From NCBI GenBank assembly GCA_016208085.1, contig JACQYT010000044.1, positions 1-46,676 of the forward strand: 46,676 nt of DNA, given 5' to 3'. The notes beneath the pieces are model-generated. The model had not been told where the DNA came from and made no database searches. It worked only from the letters and a program-made list of their open reading frames with translations. Made by a program: the position numbers and the translations under genes. Position 1 is the first letter of the stretch. Every line of letters begins with the position of its first letter. This stretch comes from Elusimicrobiota bacterium (lineage in GTDB: Bacteria; Elusimicrobiota; Elusimicrobia; Elusimicrobiales; UBA9959). Of the stretch, positions 1 through 8,189 are shown piece after piece.

Positions 1-439
1 TTTTCTGCTCGAAACCGGTCAGGATAAAGCAGGAGATGCTTATAAGTTCCAGGGAGATCAGCAGGTAGATAAAGTCCATGGCCCCGGATAAAAGCATCAT
101 GCCGCAGCTGGCCCAGAGCAGCAGCGCGGTGTAGGTGCCTATGTGCCTGGGCTGTATGGCGCTGTAGTTGACGGACAGCAGCAGCGTGAAGACGGTGGCC
201 GCGAGAATTATAAATTTAAAGAGCTGGGCGCCAGGGTCCAGTATCCACATCGTTCCAGTTCCGTAAGCGAAAAAAGCGGCCTGTGAGAGTACCATCCCCA
301 GCACCGCCGCCGCGCTGATCGTCCCGAAATGGAAGAGGAGCCTCGCGCGGTTCTCGTTTATAAAAGCCCCGGCCAGCAGAATACACAGCCCGGCCGAGGC
401 TAGTATTATTTCAGGGTTCAGCAGGATGATGTTTGCCAT
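1..439 (-). CDS. nuoN: NADH-quinone oxidoreductase subunit N (3' part beyond window)
   Basis: N-terminal 146 residues of a proton-pumping antiporter-like membrane subunit of complex I. Translated by hand from ATG at 437-439, it begins MANIILLNPEIILASAGLC and runs through several hydrophobic helices, with a conserved-looking segment around DFIYLLISLELISISCF near the window edge. The reading frame stays open to base 1, so the C-terminal two thirds of a usual roughly 480-residue NuoN lie outside. It is the last gene of the nuo operon, directly after nuoM, which is the classical order L-M-N. The 5' flank is a family 1 hairpin (449-538), so no strong Shine-Dalgarno is obvious. Identification rests on position and hydrophobic pattern. 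NuoN is the expected neighbour of nuoM and no competing family fits. Confidence 0.88.
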   Translation of the reverse strand, partial: MANIILLNPEIILASAGLCILLAGAFINENRARLLFHFGTISAAAVLGMVLSQAAFFAYGTGTMWILDPGAQLFKFIILAATVFTLLLSVNYSAIQPRHIGTYTALLLWASCGMMLLSGAMDFIYLLISLELISISCFILTGFEQK

Positions 440-448
440 AAATTCAGG

Positions 449-538
449 GGTTAGGGGACAGAGGCTAGGGGTTAGAGGATAGAGGTTAGGGAAGGAGTTC
501 CTTAGTCTCTCGCCTATCCTCTCGCCTATCCTCTATCT
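449..538. repeat. Word-array hairpin (AGAGGATAG words)
   Basis: Left arm TTAGAGGATAGAGGTTAGGG, centre AAGGAGTTCCTTA, right arm CTCGCCTATCCTCTCGCCTA-TCCTCT. It lies between nuoM and nuoN and includes the nuoM TAG and final Arg codon. Confidence 0.9.
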
Positions 539-2008
539 GTTTAACATCCCTACCAGATACGTAATGGTCGGGTCTATCAGGTCCAGGCAGAACCTGGGCC
601 ATAGGCCGATTACAAGCGTTAAAACCGCCAGCGGGAGTATAGCAGCCAGTTCCCGCAGGTTCATATGCAGGTTCATATCCGAAAGCCCCGCCCACTTTTC
701 GTTGAACGGCCCGAGGAACACTTTTTCTATCATGCGCAGGAAGAACGCGGCCGTTATAAGTATGCCTATCGCTGAAACCGCGACATAGTAAGGCCAAGCC
801 TCGAAAGCGCCCAGAAAGCACAGGAATTCGCTGACAAACCCCGCCAGCCCCGGAAGGCCGAGCGAAGCCATCACCTGTATTACCATCAGGCCCGTGTAGA
901 CCGGGAGCCTCACGCCCAGGCCGCCGAAAGCGGCTATGTCGCGGGTGTGGGCCCGGTCATAGATCACGCCGACAAGAAGGAACAACGAGCCCGTGATGAG
1001 GCCGTGGGTGATCATCTGCAGCACCGCGCCGTTAAAGCCTATGGCCGTCATGGCCGCCATACCCAGCATGCAGTAGCCCATGTGGTTTATGGAGGAATAG
1101 GCGACCATTTTCTTAAGATCTTTCTGGGCCATGGCTACCAGCGAACCGTAGATTATATTTATGACGGCTATCACTATAAAGAAAGGCATGAACCAGGCTG
1201 TCGCCAGCGGCAGCACGGGGAAGGATACGCGCAGGATGCCGTAGATGCCCATCTTAAGGAGTATGCCGGCCAGGATGACGCTGACTCCGGTGGGCGCCTC
1301 AACGTGGGCCAGCGGCAGCCAGGTGTGGAAAGGAAACGCCGGGATCTTTATCGCAAAGCCCAGGTAGAGGGCCAGGAAGATCCAGATTTGCAGATTCAGC
1401 GCTAACATGCCGCCCTGGTTTACCAGCTCCAGCATGTCAAAAGTGTGGGGAGTGGAATTGAAGTAAAGCGCGAGGATCCCCAGCAGCATGAACAGGCTGC
1501 CGAACAGGGTATAGACGAAGAACTTGATGGCGGCGTATTCCTTCTGGGGGCCGCCCCACACGCCTATAAGGAAGTACATCGGCACCAGGGTGAGTTCCCA
1601 GAAGACGTAGAAAAGGAAGAAATCCAGCGAAACGAACACGCCGAGCATCCCCCCTTCCAGCAGCAGGAACCAGAAGAAGAATTCCTTCACCCGGAGCGTT
1701 ATATTGAAGGAGTAGATTATGGAAACCAGCGTAAGCAGGGCCGTCAGCGCCACGATGGCTACCGAAAGGCCGTCCACGCCCACGGAGTAGTTTATGTTGA
1801 ACGCCGGTATCCAGGCGGTCTTTTCGATAAACTGCATCGCCGCGGTGGTCTTGTCGAAGGCGTAATAGAGGTAGCCGGAAAAAATCATGCAGACGGCGCT
1901 GGCGGCCAGGGCTAAGCCCTGTATGGTTTTTATCTTTGTTTTCGGGATGGCGAGTATCGCCAGCGCACCCGCCAGCGGAACGAAAACTATAAGGGATAAT
2001 AGCGGCAT
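533..2008 (-). CDS. nuoM: NADH-quinone oxidoreductase subunit M
   Basis: Antiporter-like, proton-translocating membrane subunit of complex I, about 491 residues, the family's normal size. Around 13-14 hydrophobic helices are visible. Typical blocks include FFLFYVFWELTLVPMYFLIG (the TM5 Glu), HTWLPLAHVEAPTGVSVILA and KKMVAYSSINHMGYCMLG. A longer reading frame starts at a TTG at 2012-2014, but the ATG at 2006-2008 has GGAG seven bases upstream and is preferred. The TAG stop (533-535) and last Arg codon lie in the right arm of the hairpin at 449-538. Upstream is nuoL with a second hairpin (2029-2105) in the gap. Function is secure by family. Confidence 0.96.
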   Translation of the reverse strand: MPLLSLIVFVPLAGALAILAIPKTKIKTIQGLALAASAVCMIFSGYLYYAFDKTTAAMQFIEKTAWIPAFNINYSVGVDGLSVAIVALTALLTLVSIIYSFNITLRVKEFFFWFLLLEGGMLGVFVSLDFFLFYVFWELTLVPMYFLIGVWGGPQKEYAAIKFFVYTLFGSLFMLLGILALYFNSTPHTFDMLELVNQGGMLALNLQIWIFLALYLGFAIKIPAFPFHTWLPLAHVEAPTGVSVILAGILLKMGIYGILRVSFPVLPLATAWFMPFFIVIAVINIIYGSLVAMAQKDLKKMVAYSSINHMGYCMLGMAAMTAIGFNGAVLQMITHGLITGSLFLLVGVIYDRAHTRDIAAFGGLGVRLPVYTGLMVIQVMASLGLPGLAGFVSEFLCFLGAFEAWPYYVAVSAIGILITAAFFLRMIEKVFLGPFNEKWAGLSDMNLHMNLRELAAILPLAVLTLVIGLWPRFCLDLIDPTITYLVGMLNR

Positions 2009-2028
2009 ATTCAAGTTCTCCTAAAAGA

Positions 2029-2105
2029 AGGGTAGAGGGTATAGGGTTTAGGGTATAGGGAGGAGTTCCTTATAACTCTACCCTATACCCTGAACCCTCT
2101 ACCCT
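2029..2105. repeat. Word-array hairpin (TAGGGTA words)
   Basis: Left arm AGGGTAGAGGGTATAGGGTT-TAGGGTATAGGG, centre AGGAGTTCCT, right arm ACCCTATACCCTGAACCCTC-TACCCTG. It lies between nuoL and nuoM and includes the nuoL TAG. Word and centre sequence match the hairpin at 32561-32630. Confidence 0.92.
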
Positions 2106-4039
2106 GTTGCGAACGCCATTGCCGCAAAAATTGAAACGGCGGCAGCCACAAAAAAAAGATAATTCTGCACCAGCCCGGTCTGCGCCCGGCGCGTCAGCCT
2201 GCCGGCGAAAAGGGTGACCGTTCCCGTGGCGTCTACGGCGGCGTCCACGATATTGTCGTCAAACCACCGCTGAAGCCTGCTGAATTTTTCTGTCAGCCAC
2301 GCCCAGCCGTCTATGGCGATAGCATCCAGGAAATTGAAATCAAAGCTGAACAGGACCGCGCTCAGCGAGTCCGAGACGGCGACTATTTTCAGAAAAAAAG
2401 CGTCCAGCCCGTAGCGGCGGTCCAGCAGGGCGGCGATTGCGGCGAACTTACCTCTGAGCATGGCGGGGATGCCGGGCCTGGCCTTGTACAGCCAGGCGCC
2501 CAGCCCCATTGAAAGGACCGCCGTTATCCCGGCGTATAACGCCACAGCGCCGTGGGAAATATGGCGGAGTTCAAACGGGAGGACTCCTTCAAAATTCACC
2601 AGGCGCGCAAAAATTTCATGCCTCGACAAGGCCCAGCCGGAAACCACGGAAGCGGCGGCCAGCAGTATCAGGGGGCCCGTCATTACCGGCGGGCTTTCGT
2701 GGGCGTGATTGTATTTCCCCGGATCTTTCGGCGTTCCGTGGAAAGTCATAACCAGCGCCCGCGCCATGTAGAACGCCGTCAGCGCCGCCGTCACGGCGCC
2801 GAAAGCGTAAAGATACGGGCTCCGGGCCAGCGCGGCCGCGAGGATTTCGTCCTTGGAAAAAAAACCGGCGAAAGGGGGAATGCCGACAAGCGCCAGCGTT
2901 CCCAGCAGGAAGGTTATATAGGTTATGGGCATTTTGTTTTTCAGAGCGCCCATTTCGCGCATATCGTTTGAATGGACCGCGTGGATCACCGAGCCGGCCG
3001 CAAGGAACAGGAGCGCTTTAAAGTAGGCGTGGGTCGTCAGATGGAACAGGCCGGCCGTAAATCCCCCCGCCCCGAGCGCCAGCATCATGTAGCCGAGCTG
3101 GGATACCGTGGAGAAGGCGAGGACGCGCTTAAGGTCGAAGCAGACCAGCGCCATAGAGGCCGCCGTGAACGCCGTAATAGCGCCTGTCCACGCCACGGTG
3201 TCCATCGCCGCCGGGGAGAGAATGTAAACCGCGTAAAGCCTGGCTACCATGTAAACGCCCGCAGCCACCATCGTGGCCGCGTGTATGAGGGCCGATACCG
3301 GCGAGGGTCCCTCCATTGCGTCCGGGAGCCAGATAAGCAGCGGGAACTGGGCCGATTTACCCACGGCTCCGAGGAACAGCAGTATCGCGGCCGCGCCGGC
3401 GGCCGCCGGAGGGATAAACCCGATATGGGCGAGTTCCAGTATTTGCGAGATCCGGAAAGTCCCGGTGCAGTAGAAAAGGCTGAGCAGTCCCACAAGGAAA
3501 CCCAGGTCGCCCAGTTTTGTGGTTATGAACGCTTTTTTGCCGGCGTAGGCGGCCGAGGGCTTTTCAAACCAGAAGCCGATCAGGAGATAGGAGCAGACGC
3601 CTACCAGCTCCCAGCACATGAAGAATACCAGCATATTATCGGAGACGGTGAGCCCCAGCATTGAGGCGGTGAAAAGAGAAAGGTAGGAGTAGTAACGCTT
3701 AAAGCGGGGGTCGCCGCGCATATAGCCCAGGGAGTAAATCTGGACCAGCAGGCTGACGGCGGTTACCACGATGAGCATGGCTATGGTCAGGCCGTCCACG
3801 TATACGCCCAGCGTCGCCTGGTGGGGACCGAAGCTGAACCAGGGGATGGAGGCTTCGTAGGGAAGAGTAAGCCCGCCCCGCATGGCTTTTACGAACATGA
3901 AAAGCGCCTGCACAAAGCCCCAGGCCGCCACGGCTATGCCGGCCGAGGCGCCCTTTCCCGGGAGCCATTTGCCGAAAGCCAGTATTATTCCGGCGACGGC
4001 AAAACTTAACAGCGGCAGTATAAAAACGTATTCCAGCAT
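2099..4039 (-). CDS. nuoL: NADH-quinone oxidoreductase subunit L
   Basis: Largest antiporter-like subunit of complex I, 646 residues, membrane embedded, with the C-terminal lateral-helix region present (ends FAAMAFATG). Diagnostic blocks are VFFMCWELVGVCSYLLIGFW (TM5 Glu), LLIWLPDAMEGPSPVSALIH and the lysine-containing segment after it. ATG at 4037-4039. The TAG stop at 2099-2101 and the final Gly codon are inside the right arm of the hairpin 2029-2105. nuoK lies upstream with a 56-base gap that also holds a hairpin. NuoL pumps protons distal to the quinone site. No missing residues were noticed. Confidence 0.97.
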   Translation of the reverse strand: MLEYVFILPLLSFAVAGIILAFGKWLPGKGASAGIAVAAWGFVQALFMFVKAMRGGLTLPYEASIPWFSFGPHQATLGVYVDGLTIAMLIVVTAVSLLVQIYSLGYMRGDPRFKRYYSYLSLFTASMLGLTVSDNMLVFFMCWELVGVCSYLLIGFWFEKPSAAYAGKKAFITTKLGDLGFLVGLLSLFYCTGTFRISQILELAHIGFIPPAAAGAAAILLFLGAVGKSAQFPLLIWLPDAMEGPSPVSALIHAATMVAAGVYMVARLYAVYILSPAAMDTVAWTGAITAFTAASMALVCFDLKRVLAFSTVSQLGYMMLALGAGGFTAGLFHLTTHAYFKALLFLAAGSVIHAVHSNDMREMGALKNKMPITYITFLLGTLALVGIPPFAGFFSKDEILAAALARSPYLYAFGAVTAALTAFYMARALVMTFHGTPKDPGKYNHAHESPPVMTGPLILLAAASVVSGWALSRHEIFARLVNFEGVLPFELRHISHGAVALYAGITAVLSMGLGAWLYKARPGIPAMLRGKFAAIAALLDRRYGLDAFFLKIVAVSDSLSAVLFSFDFNFLDAIAIDGWAWLTEKFSRLQRWFDDNIVDAAVDATGTVTLFAGRLTRRAQTGLVQNYLFFVAAAVSIFAAMAFATG

Positions 4040-4042
4040 ATC

Positions 4043-4108
4043 AGTGGTAAGGATTTAAGTAGTAAGTGGTAAGTTTTAATCCTTAATCCTTAATCCTATC
4101 CCTTAAGG
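4043..4108. repeat. Word-array hairpin (AAGTGGTAAG words)
   Basis: Left AGTGGTAAGGATTTAAGTAG-TAAGTGGTAAG, right TTAATCCTTAATCCTTAATC-CTATCCCTTAAGG. The nuoK TAG lies in the right part. Confidence 0.8.
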
Positions 4109-4401
4109 ATATTGTAGTCTTCAACATACGCGCTCTTTAAATTCTTGTAAATGGTCATTACAAGGGCCAGACCGACCACCACTTCCGCGGCAGCCAGCGT
4201 AATAATGAAAATAACGGTCAGATGGCCCAGGTGCTGGCCGGGATACAGGAAGCGGTTGAAAGCGACGAAATTGATATTCGCGGCGTTAAGCATAAGTTCT
4301 ATGGACATCAGTATGCCGATGATGTTGCGCCTGGTAAGCACCCCGAAAAGCCCGATGGTGAAAAGGGCTCCGGATAACGCCAGATAATGGGAAAGTGTCA
4401 T
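4096..4401 (-). CDS. nuoK: NADH-quinone oxidoreductase subunit K
   Basis: Small three-helix membrane subunit of complex I, 101 residues, the usual length. Key segments are GVLTRRNIIGILMSIELMLN, with the conserved helix-2 Glu, and the following ANINFVAF, then IITLAAAEVVVGLALVM with a second conserved Glu. The open frame extends to a TTG six codons upstream, but the ATG at 4399-4401 matches family N-termini (MTLSHYLAL). No clear Shine-Dalgarno precedes it, because the AAAAATTTTTGCSGC palindrome (4404-4427) abuts the start. The TAG stop (4096-4098) lies in the word-array hairpin 4043-4108. It sits between nuoJ and nuoL. Confidence 0.95.
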   Translation of the reverse strand: MTLSHYLALSGALFTIGLFGVLTRRNIIGILMSIELMLNAANINFVAFNRFLYPGQHLGHLTVIFIITLAAAEVVVGLALVMTIYKNLKSAYVEDYNILKG

Positions 4402-4570
4402 AAAAAATTTTTGCCGCAAAAATTTTTACCATTCCCCGTCCGCATCAGGCGGACAGGGAAACCTTGGGGCAAGGGGGAGTTTGAGGGGGAAAGAAATTTC
4501 CCCCTCATCTCCGGCACGGGGATTATAAAACCCCGTGCCGGGTGGGATAAAATGTTGCTTCAACATTTTA
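4402..4570. repeat. AAAAATTTTTGCSGC composite element, copy I
   Basis: Order of hairpins: AAAAATTTTTGCCGCAAAAA-TTTTT (4404-4427), GTCCGCATCAGGCGGAC (4438-4455), GAGGGGGAAAGAAATTTCCC-CCTC (4482-4507), an 11-bp perfect stem around ATTATAAAA (4511-4541), and TAAAATGTTGCTTCAACATT-TTA (4548-4570). It fills the nuoJ-nuoK gap and its last hairpin contains the nuoJ TAA. Confidence 0.78.
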
Positions 4571-5059
4571 TTCTTCTTTCCTCCTTGCAAAAAGCGCCGC
4601 GCCTGTCATTGAGGCCAGCAGCACTACTGAAATAAGCTCAAAAGGCACGGCATAATCGCCCAGCATCGCGCCCGCTATGGCCCTCACGGTAGGAGCCGGG
4701 GCGGACTTTGCGGCTATACCGGAGAAGTATGCGGTTATCCTGAGGTAGGACCAGATAAACGCCGCGCAGATCACGAGCGAAGGCAGCCATTGACTGTTTA
4801 TCTGGCGGGTGATCAGGTCGGAGGCGCTTCCCGCCAGCAGCACCACGAAAAGGATCAGCACGGCGATGCCGCCCACATAGACAAGTATCTGCGCGGCGAA
4901 AACAAAATCCGAGCCGAGGGAGGCGAAAATGCCGGCCACGCCGGCCAGGCACAAACCGAGGCTTAGGGCGCTGTGCATGACGTTGCGCAACAGTACCACG
5001 CCCAGCGCCGAAAGAACTATAACCGCCGCCAGCAGGTAAAACACGATTTGTTCAATCAT
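4568..5059 (-). CDS. nuoJ: NADH-quinone oxidoreductase subunit J
   Basis: Membrane subunit of complex I, 163 residues with five predicted helices. The family block VYVGGIAVLILFVVLLAG (TM3 with the pi-bulge region) is clear, preceded by MHSALSLGLCLAGVAGIF. ATG at 5057-5059. The TAA stop (4568-4570) overlaps the end of a perfect stem-loop (4548-4570), part of the composite intergenic element 4402-4570 that separates it from nuoK. NuoJ couples quinone reduction to the antiporter arm. Length is near the common 160-200. Confidence 0.95.
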   Translation of the reverse strand: MIEQIVFYLLAAVIVLSALGVVLLRNVMHSALSLGLCLAGVAGIFASLGSDFVFAAQILVYVGGIAVLILFVVLLAGSASDLITRQINSQWLPSLVICAAFIWSYLRITAYFSGIAAKSAPAPTVRAIAGAMLGDYAVPFELISVVLLASMTGAALFARRKEE

Positions 5060-5077
5060 ATAACTGCCATCTGGGGA

Positions 5078-5158
5078 AGTTGATAAGTTGATTAGTTGAT
5101 AAGTGCCGAACCTTTTTTACTTATCAACTTGGCGTTTCCCACGTATCAACTTATCACC
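5078..5158. repeat. Word-array hairpin (TTGATAAG words)
   Basis: Left GTTGATAAGTTGATTAGTTG-ATAAGTG, right ACTTATCAACTTGGCG and CGTATCAACTTATCACC. It lies between nuoI and nuoJ. Confidence 0.88.
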
Positions 5159-5168
5159 TGTCGTCCCG

Positions 5169-5678
5169 TTACTTCCTTACCGGCACGTCCTGTATATGTA
5201 TCTGGTCTGTAACCGCGGCAAACTGAGCGTCCGCGGAATTATGCGCAGTGCCCCAGAGGTCGTCCCCCCTTTTCCAGCGGCGCACCATTTCTTCCCTTGT
5301 GCCGAATACCGCCTCATAATCCAGCGAATGCCAGACGGCCTTGGGCTTTGTGGGGCAGGATTCTTCGCAGAGCCCGCAGAAATTGCATCTTCCGTAGTCA
5401 AGGGTGTACCACGCTATTTTCGGCATGCGCTTTCCTTCGGAGCTTACGGCGTTGGCAAGCGCTATGCACCTGGAGGGGCAGGCCCGCACGCACATTCCGC
5501 AGGCTATGCAGGCTTCGGAGTCATAGGCCGGCATCCCCCTGAACCTGGGATACGGGACTATCTTTTCCGTCGGATACTGCACCGTGATTGCGGGCAGGAA
5601 CAGGACCTTGAGCGTAAGCCAAAGCCCCTTAAGCGTGTTCCAGAACGCCTCAAATACGAAAGATAAGTAGTTTTTCAT
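5169..5678 (-). CDS. nuoI: NADH-quinone oxidoreductase subunit I (2x[4Fe-4S])
   Basis: Iron-sulfur subunit of the complex I connecting module, 169 residues. Two ferredoxin motifs are intact: C57-x2-C60-x2-C63-x3-C67 and C98-x2-C101-x2-C104-x3-C108, ligands for clusters N6a and N6b, which pass electrons to NuoB. The N-terminal amphipathic segment (FWNTLKGLWLTLKVLF) anchors it to the membrane. The ATG at 5676-5678 overlaps the nuoH stop as ATGA, so the two are translationally coupled. A TTGATAAG-type hairpin (5078-5158) follows the stop. Confidence 0.97.
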   Translation of the reverse strand: MKNYLSFVFEAFWNTLKGLWLTLKVLFLPAITVQYPTEKIVPYPRFRGMPAYDSEACIACGMCVRACPSRCIALANAVSSEGKRMPKIAWYTLDYGRCNFCGLCEESCPTKPKAVWHSLDYEAVFGTREEMVRRWKRGDDLWGTAHNSADAQFAAVTDQIHIQDVPVRK

Positions 5679-6949
5679 GATAGAAGCCAGATCAGAACGC
5701 CCGCAGCCGCGATGTTAAGCAGGCTGACGGGGAGCAGAAATTTCCAGTTGAAATTCATCAGCCGGTCCACCCTGAAACGCGGGAAGGTCCATCTGAACCA
5801 GAGGAAACAGAATATGAGCGTTAGCGTTTTGGCCAGGAACCACGCCCAACTGGGCAGGAACCCCAGAAAAGGCAGAGGCGGTTGGCCGCCGCCGAAGAAG
5901 AAGGCGGCCATCAGTAAACAGGAAAGCAGGACATAGGCGAACTCGCTTAAGAAGAAAAGGGCGAATTTCATGCCGGAGTATTCCGTGTTGAAGCCGGCTA
6001 CAAGTTCCGATTCCGCCTCGGGTATGTCGAAAGGGATGCGGTTCGTTTCGGCGACCGAAGCGATCAGGAAGACTGCGAACGCAACCTGCCCCACTACAGG
6101 GTAGAAAATAAACCACCTGGGGAGCAAACCGCCCCAGTAGCCGGCCTGTAAGCCGGCTATCGCGGAAAGATTAAGCGTGCCGGCCAGCATTATCACAGGG
6201 ATGACCGAGAAAGTGCGAGGCAGTTCGTATGAGACCAGCTGCGCGGCCGAGCGCAGCCCGCCCAGCAGCGAGAATTTGTTGCCGCTGGACCAGCCGGCCA
6301 TTATTATGCCCATCACGGAGACGCCGCTCACGGCGAAAACATAAACCGTGCCTATGTCAAGATCGGCGTAGACGAGTTCCCGGCCGAAAGGAATGGGGGC
6401 GAACGCCACTATGGCGGGGATTATGACCACTACCGGAGCCAGCAGGTGGACGAACTTATCGGCGCATTCGGGGACTATGTCCTCTTTAATGAAAAGCTTG
6501 ATGCCGTCAGCCACGGTCTGCAGGGCGCCGTGCCACCAGCCTACGTACATTGGGCCCATCCTGGACTGCATGTGGGCCGAGATTTTCCGCTCCCACCAGA
6601 CGGCGAACAGCGCGTTGACAAGGGGGACGGCAAGCAGTACGGCGGCCTTGATAAGCGTCCATACCGTAGCCACCAGGAAGAGGGGCACGCCTTGCTGCAG
6701 CGCGTAGCGCTCCGCCAGGGAATAAAGAGGGGCGACCCTCGGGCCCGCTTCGCCAAGCAGCCAGGCGGCCGCCGCCCCGCCCGAAAGTATCCCTGCCATG
6801 ACCGCCGCCCCGCGCCTGTAAGTGGGCAGTCTCCACGGGCTTTTCCACATCCGGGTGGGCCAGTAGCGAGTTTCCGGCATCAGCAGTCTGCCATGCGAGC
6901 GGTTAAAAATCGGCTCGGAAAATTTAGTTTTTATCGTTTCTTCAGTCAT
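5675..6949 (-). CDS. nuoH: NADH-quinone oxidoreductase subunit H with long N-terminal extension
   Basis: Quinone-site membrane subunit of complex I, 424 residues against a usual 320-350. The conserved core starts near residue 100. It carries VWWERKISAHMQSRMGP, the block DIPEAESELVAGFNTEYSGM characteristic of NuoH, and FLWFRWTFPRFRVDRLM near the end. The extra 80-90 residues contain a Trp/Arg-rich stretch (YWPTRMWKSPWRLPTYRRG) and one additional hydrophobic helix (VMAGILSGGAAAAWLLG). The frame is open from ATG 6947-6949 with no convincing later start before the core helices, so the extension is probably real. The stop overlaps nuoI by four bases. The upstream gap holds an ATGCGAAT-word hairpin (6956-7030). 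Confidence 0.95.
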   Translation of the reverse strand: MTEETIKTKFSEPIFNRSHGRLLMPETRYWPTRMWKSPWRLPTYRRGAAVMAGILSGGAAAAWLLGEAGPRVAPLYSLAERYALQQGVPLFLVATVWTLIKAAVLLAVPLVNALFAVWWERKISAHMQSRMGPMYVGWWHGALQTVADGIKLFIKEDIVPECADKFVHLLAPVVVIIPAIVAFAPIPFGRELVYADLDIGTVYVFAVSGVSVMGIIMAGWSSGNKFSLLGGLRSAAQLVSYELPRTFSVIPVIMLAGTLNLSAIAGLQAGYWGGLLPRWFIFYPVVGQVAFAVFLIASVAETNRIPFDIPEAESELVAGFNTEYSGMKFALFFLSEFAYVLLSCLLMAAFFFGGGQPPLPFLGFLPSWAWFLAKTLTLIFCFLWFRWTFPRFRVDRLMNFNWKFLLPVSLLNIAAAGVLIWLLS

Positions 6950-6955
6950 TTGGTG

Positions 6956-7030
6956 TTATGCGAATTTATGCGAATAATTTCCTTATTCTAATATATTCGC
7001 ATATTCGTTCATTTGCGTCATATTCGCATG
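6956..7030. repeat. Word-array hairpin (ATGCGAAT words)
   Basis: Left TTATGCGAATTTATGCGAAT-AA, right ATATTCGCATATTCG and GTCATATTCGCATG. It occupies the nuoD-nuoH gap. Confidence 0.85.
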
Positions 7031-7033
7031 TCC

Positions 7034-8170
7034 TTACCTGTCCACTTCGCCGAGGACTATATCAAACGACCCCAGTACGGCAACCACATCTGCGATCTTG
7101 CAGCCTGTGAGGATTTCCTGTAGTATGGCCACATTTAGGAACGAGGGGCCGCGCACGTGCATGCGGTAAGGCGCAGGGCTTGCGTCTGAAACGGCGTAAA
7201 AGCCCAAATCTCCGCGGGACGCCTCGATGTGCGCGTAGGCAGCCCCGGCGGGCGGCCTCAGCATTTTCGGAACGCCCTTTGCCATTATCTCGCCTGGCGG
7301 CAGTTCCGGCTTCGCCAGCGCGTCAAGGCACTGGAGGACTATTTCGGCCGACTGGCCCATCTCCAGCATCCTGCAGTAATAGCGGTCCCAGCAGGACCCG
7401 GTTTTCCCCGTGGGCACCGTGAAGCTGAGTTTGTCGTAGACGCAGTAAGGCTCGGCTTTGCGCACGTCGTAGCCCGGCCCGCTGGCCCTGAGGTTCGGCC
7501 CGGAAAGCCCCCAGGACAGCGCCCGGGCGCCGCTGATAAGGCCCACGGTTTCGGTCCTGTCCCTGAAGATCGGGTTGAAGCTCAGCAACGTGTCGTAATC
7601 CTTGAGCCTGGGCTTGAAGAAAGTTATGAATTCCCTGCACTTCTCCGTCCAGCCGGCAGGCAGGTCGGCGCTTACGCCTCCTACGCGCACGTAGGAATAC
7701 AGCAGCCGGCCGCCGCAAAGCATTTCAAAAAGGTCCAGGACCATTTCCCGTTCGCGGAAGGCGTAAAGGAAAGGCGTGAAGGCGCCCATGTCGACGCCGA
7801 AAGTGCCGAAGAAAACCAGGTGGCTGGCTATCCTGGTCAGCTCGGAAACCAGCGCCCGCAGGTATTGCGCCCTTAAGGGCGGCTGTATGCCGGCCAGGCG
7901 CTCCACGGCCAGGCAGTAGGCCAGGTTGTTGGGCATGGCCGAAACATAATCGAGCCTGTCGGTGAGTATCAGCGCCTGGGAATAATTCCTGGCTTCAAAA
8001 AGTTTTTCTATTCCCCGGTGGAGAAAGCCTACGTCAGGAACGGCTTTGATTATGACCTCGCCTTCCACAGTAAGGGCTATCCTGAGCACGCCGTGCGTGC
8101 TCGGGTGCTGGGGCCCGAAGTTTATGAACATCTGATCGGTCTTTAAAGCCGTGAAAATTTCCCGGGTCAT
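7034..8170 (-). CDS. nuoD: NADH-quinone oxidoreductase subunit D
   Basis: 49-kDa-type subunit of complex I, homologous to the large subunit of NiFe hydrogenase, forming the quinone pocket with NuoB and NuoH. It has 378 residues. Conserved blocks are NFGPQHPSTHGVLRI at the N-terminus (quinone-binding His), PDVGFLHRGIEKLFE, the domain around YVRVGGVSADLPAGW, and the C-terminal FDIVLGEVDR. ATG at 8168-8170. It is unfused to NuoC. The next gene upstream is not nuoC but the restriction endonuclease, ending 20 bases away at 8190. The Shine-Dalgarno is weak (AAAGAA). Confidence 0.96.
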   Translation of the reverse strand: MTREIFTALKTDQMFINFGPQHPSTHGVLRIALTVEGEVIIKAVPDVGFLHRGIEKLFEARNYSQALILTDRLDYVSAMPNNLAYCLAVERLAGIQPPLRAQYLRALVSELTRIASHLVFFGTFGVDMGAFTPFLYAFREREMVLDLFEMLCGGRLLYSYVRVGGVSADLPAGWTEKCREFITFFKPRLKDYDTLLSFNPIFRDRTETVGLISGARALSWGLSGPNLRASGPGYDVRKAEPYCVYDKLSFTVPTGKTGSCWDRYYCRMLEMGQSAEIVLQCLDALAKPELPPGEIMAKGVPKMLRPPAGAAYAHIEASRGDLGFYAVSDASPAPYRMHVRGPSFLNVAILQEILTGCKIADVVAVLGSFDIVLGEVDR

Positions 8171-8189
8171 TTCTTTTTCATTACCATGA

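Noticed and set aside
2972-3664. 230-codon plus-strand frame opposite nuoL
   Set aside because: Arg/Glu/His-rich shadow of a hydrophobic gene.
4511-4541. Classical rho-independent terminator in the nuoJ-nuoK gap
   Set aside because: The stem is perfect but is not followed by a T-run on the transcribed strand, and termination inside the nuo operon would be unexpected. It is better read as part of the composite repeat.
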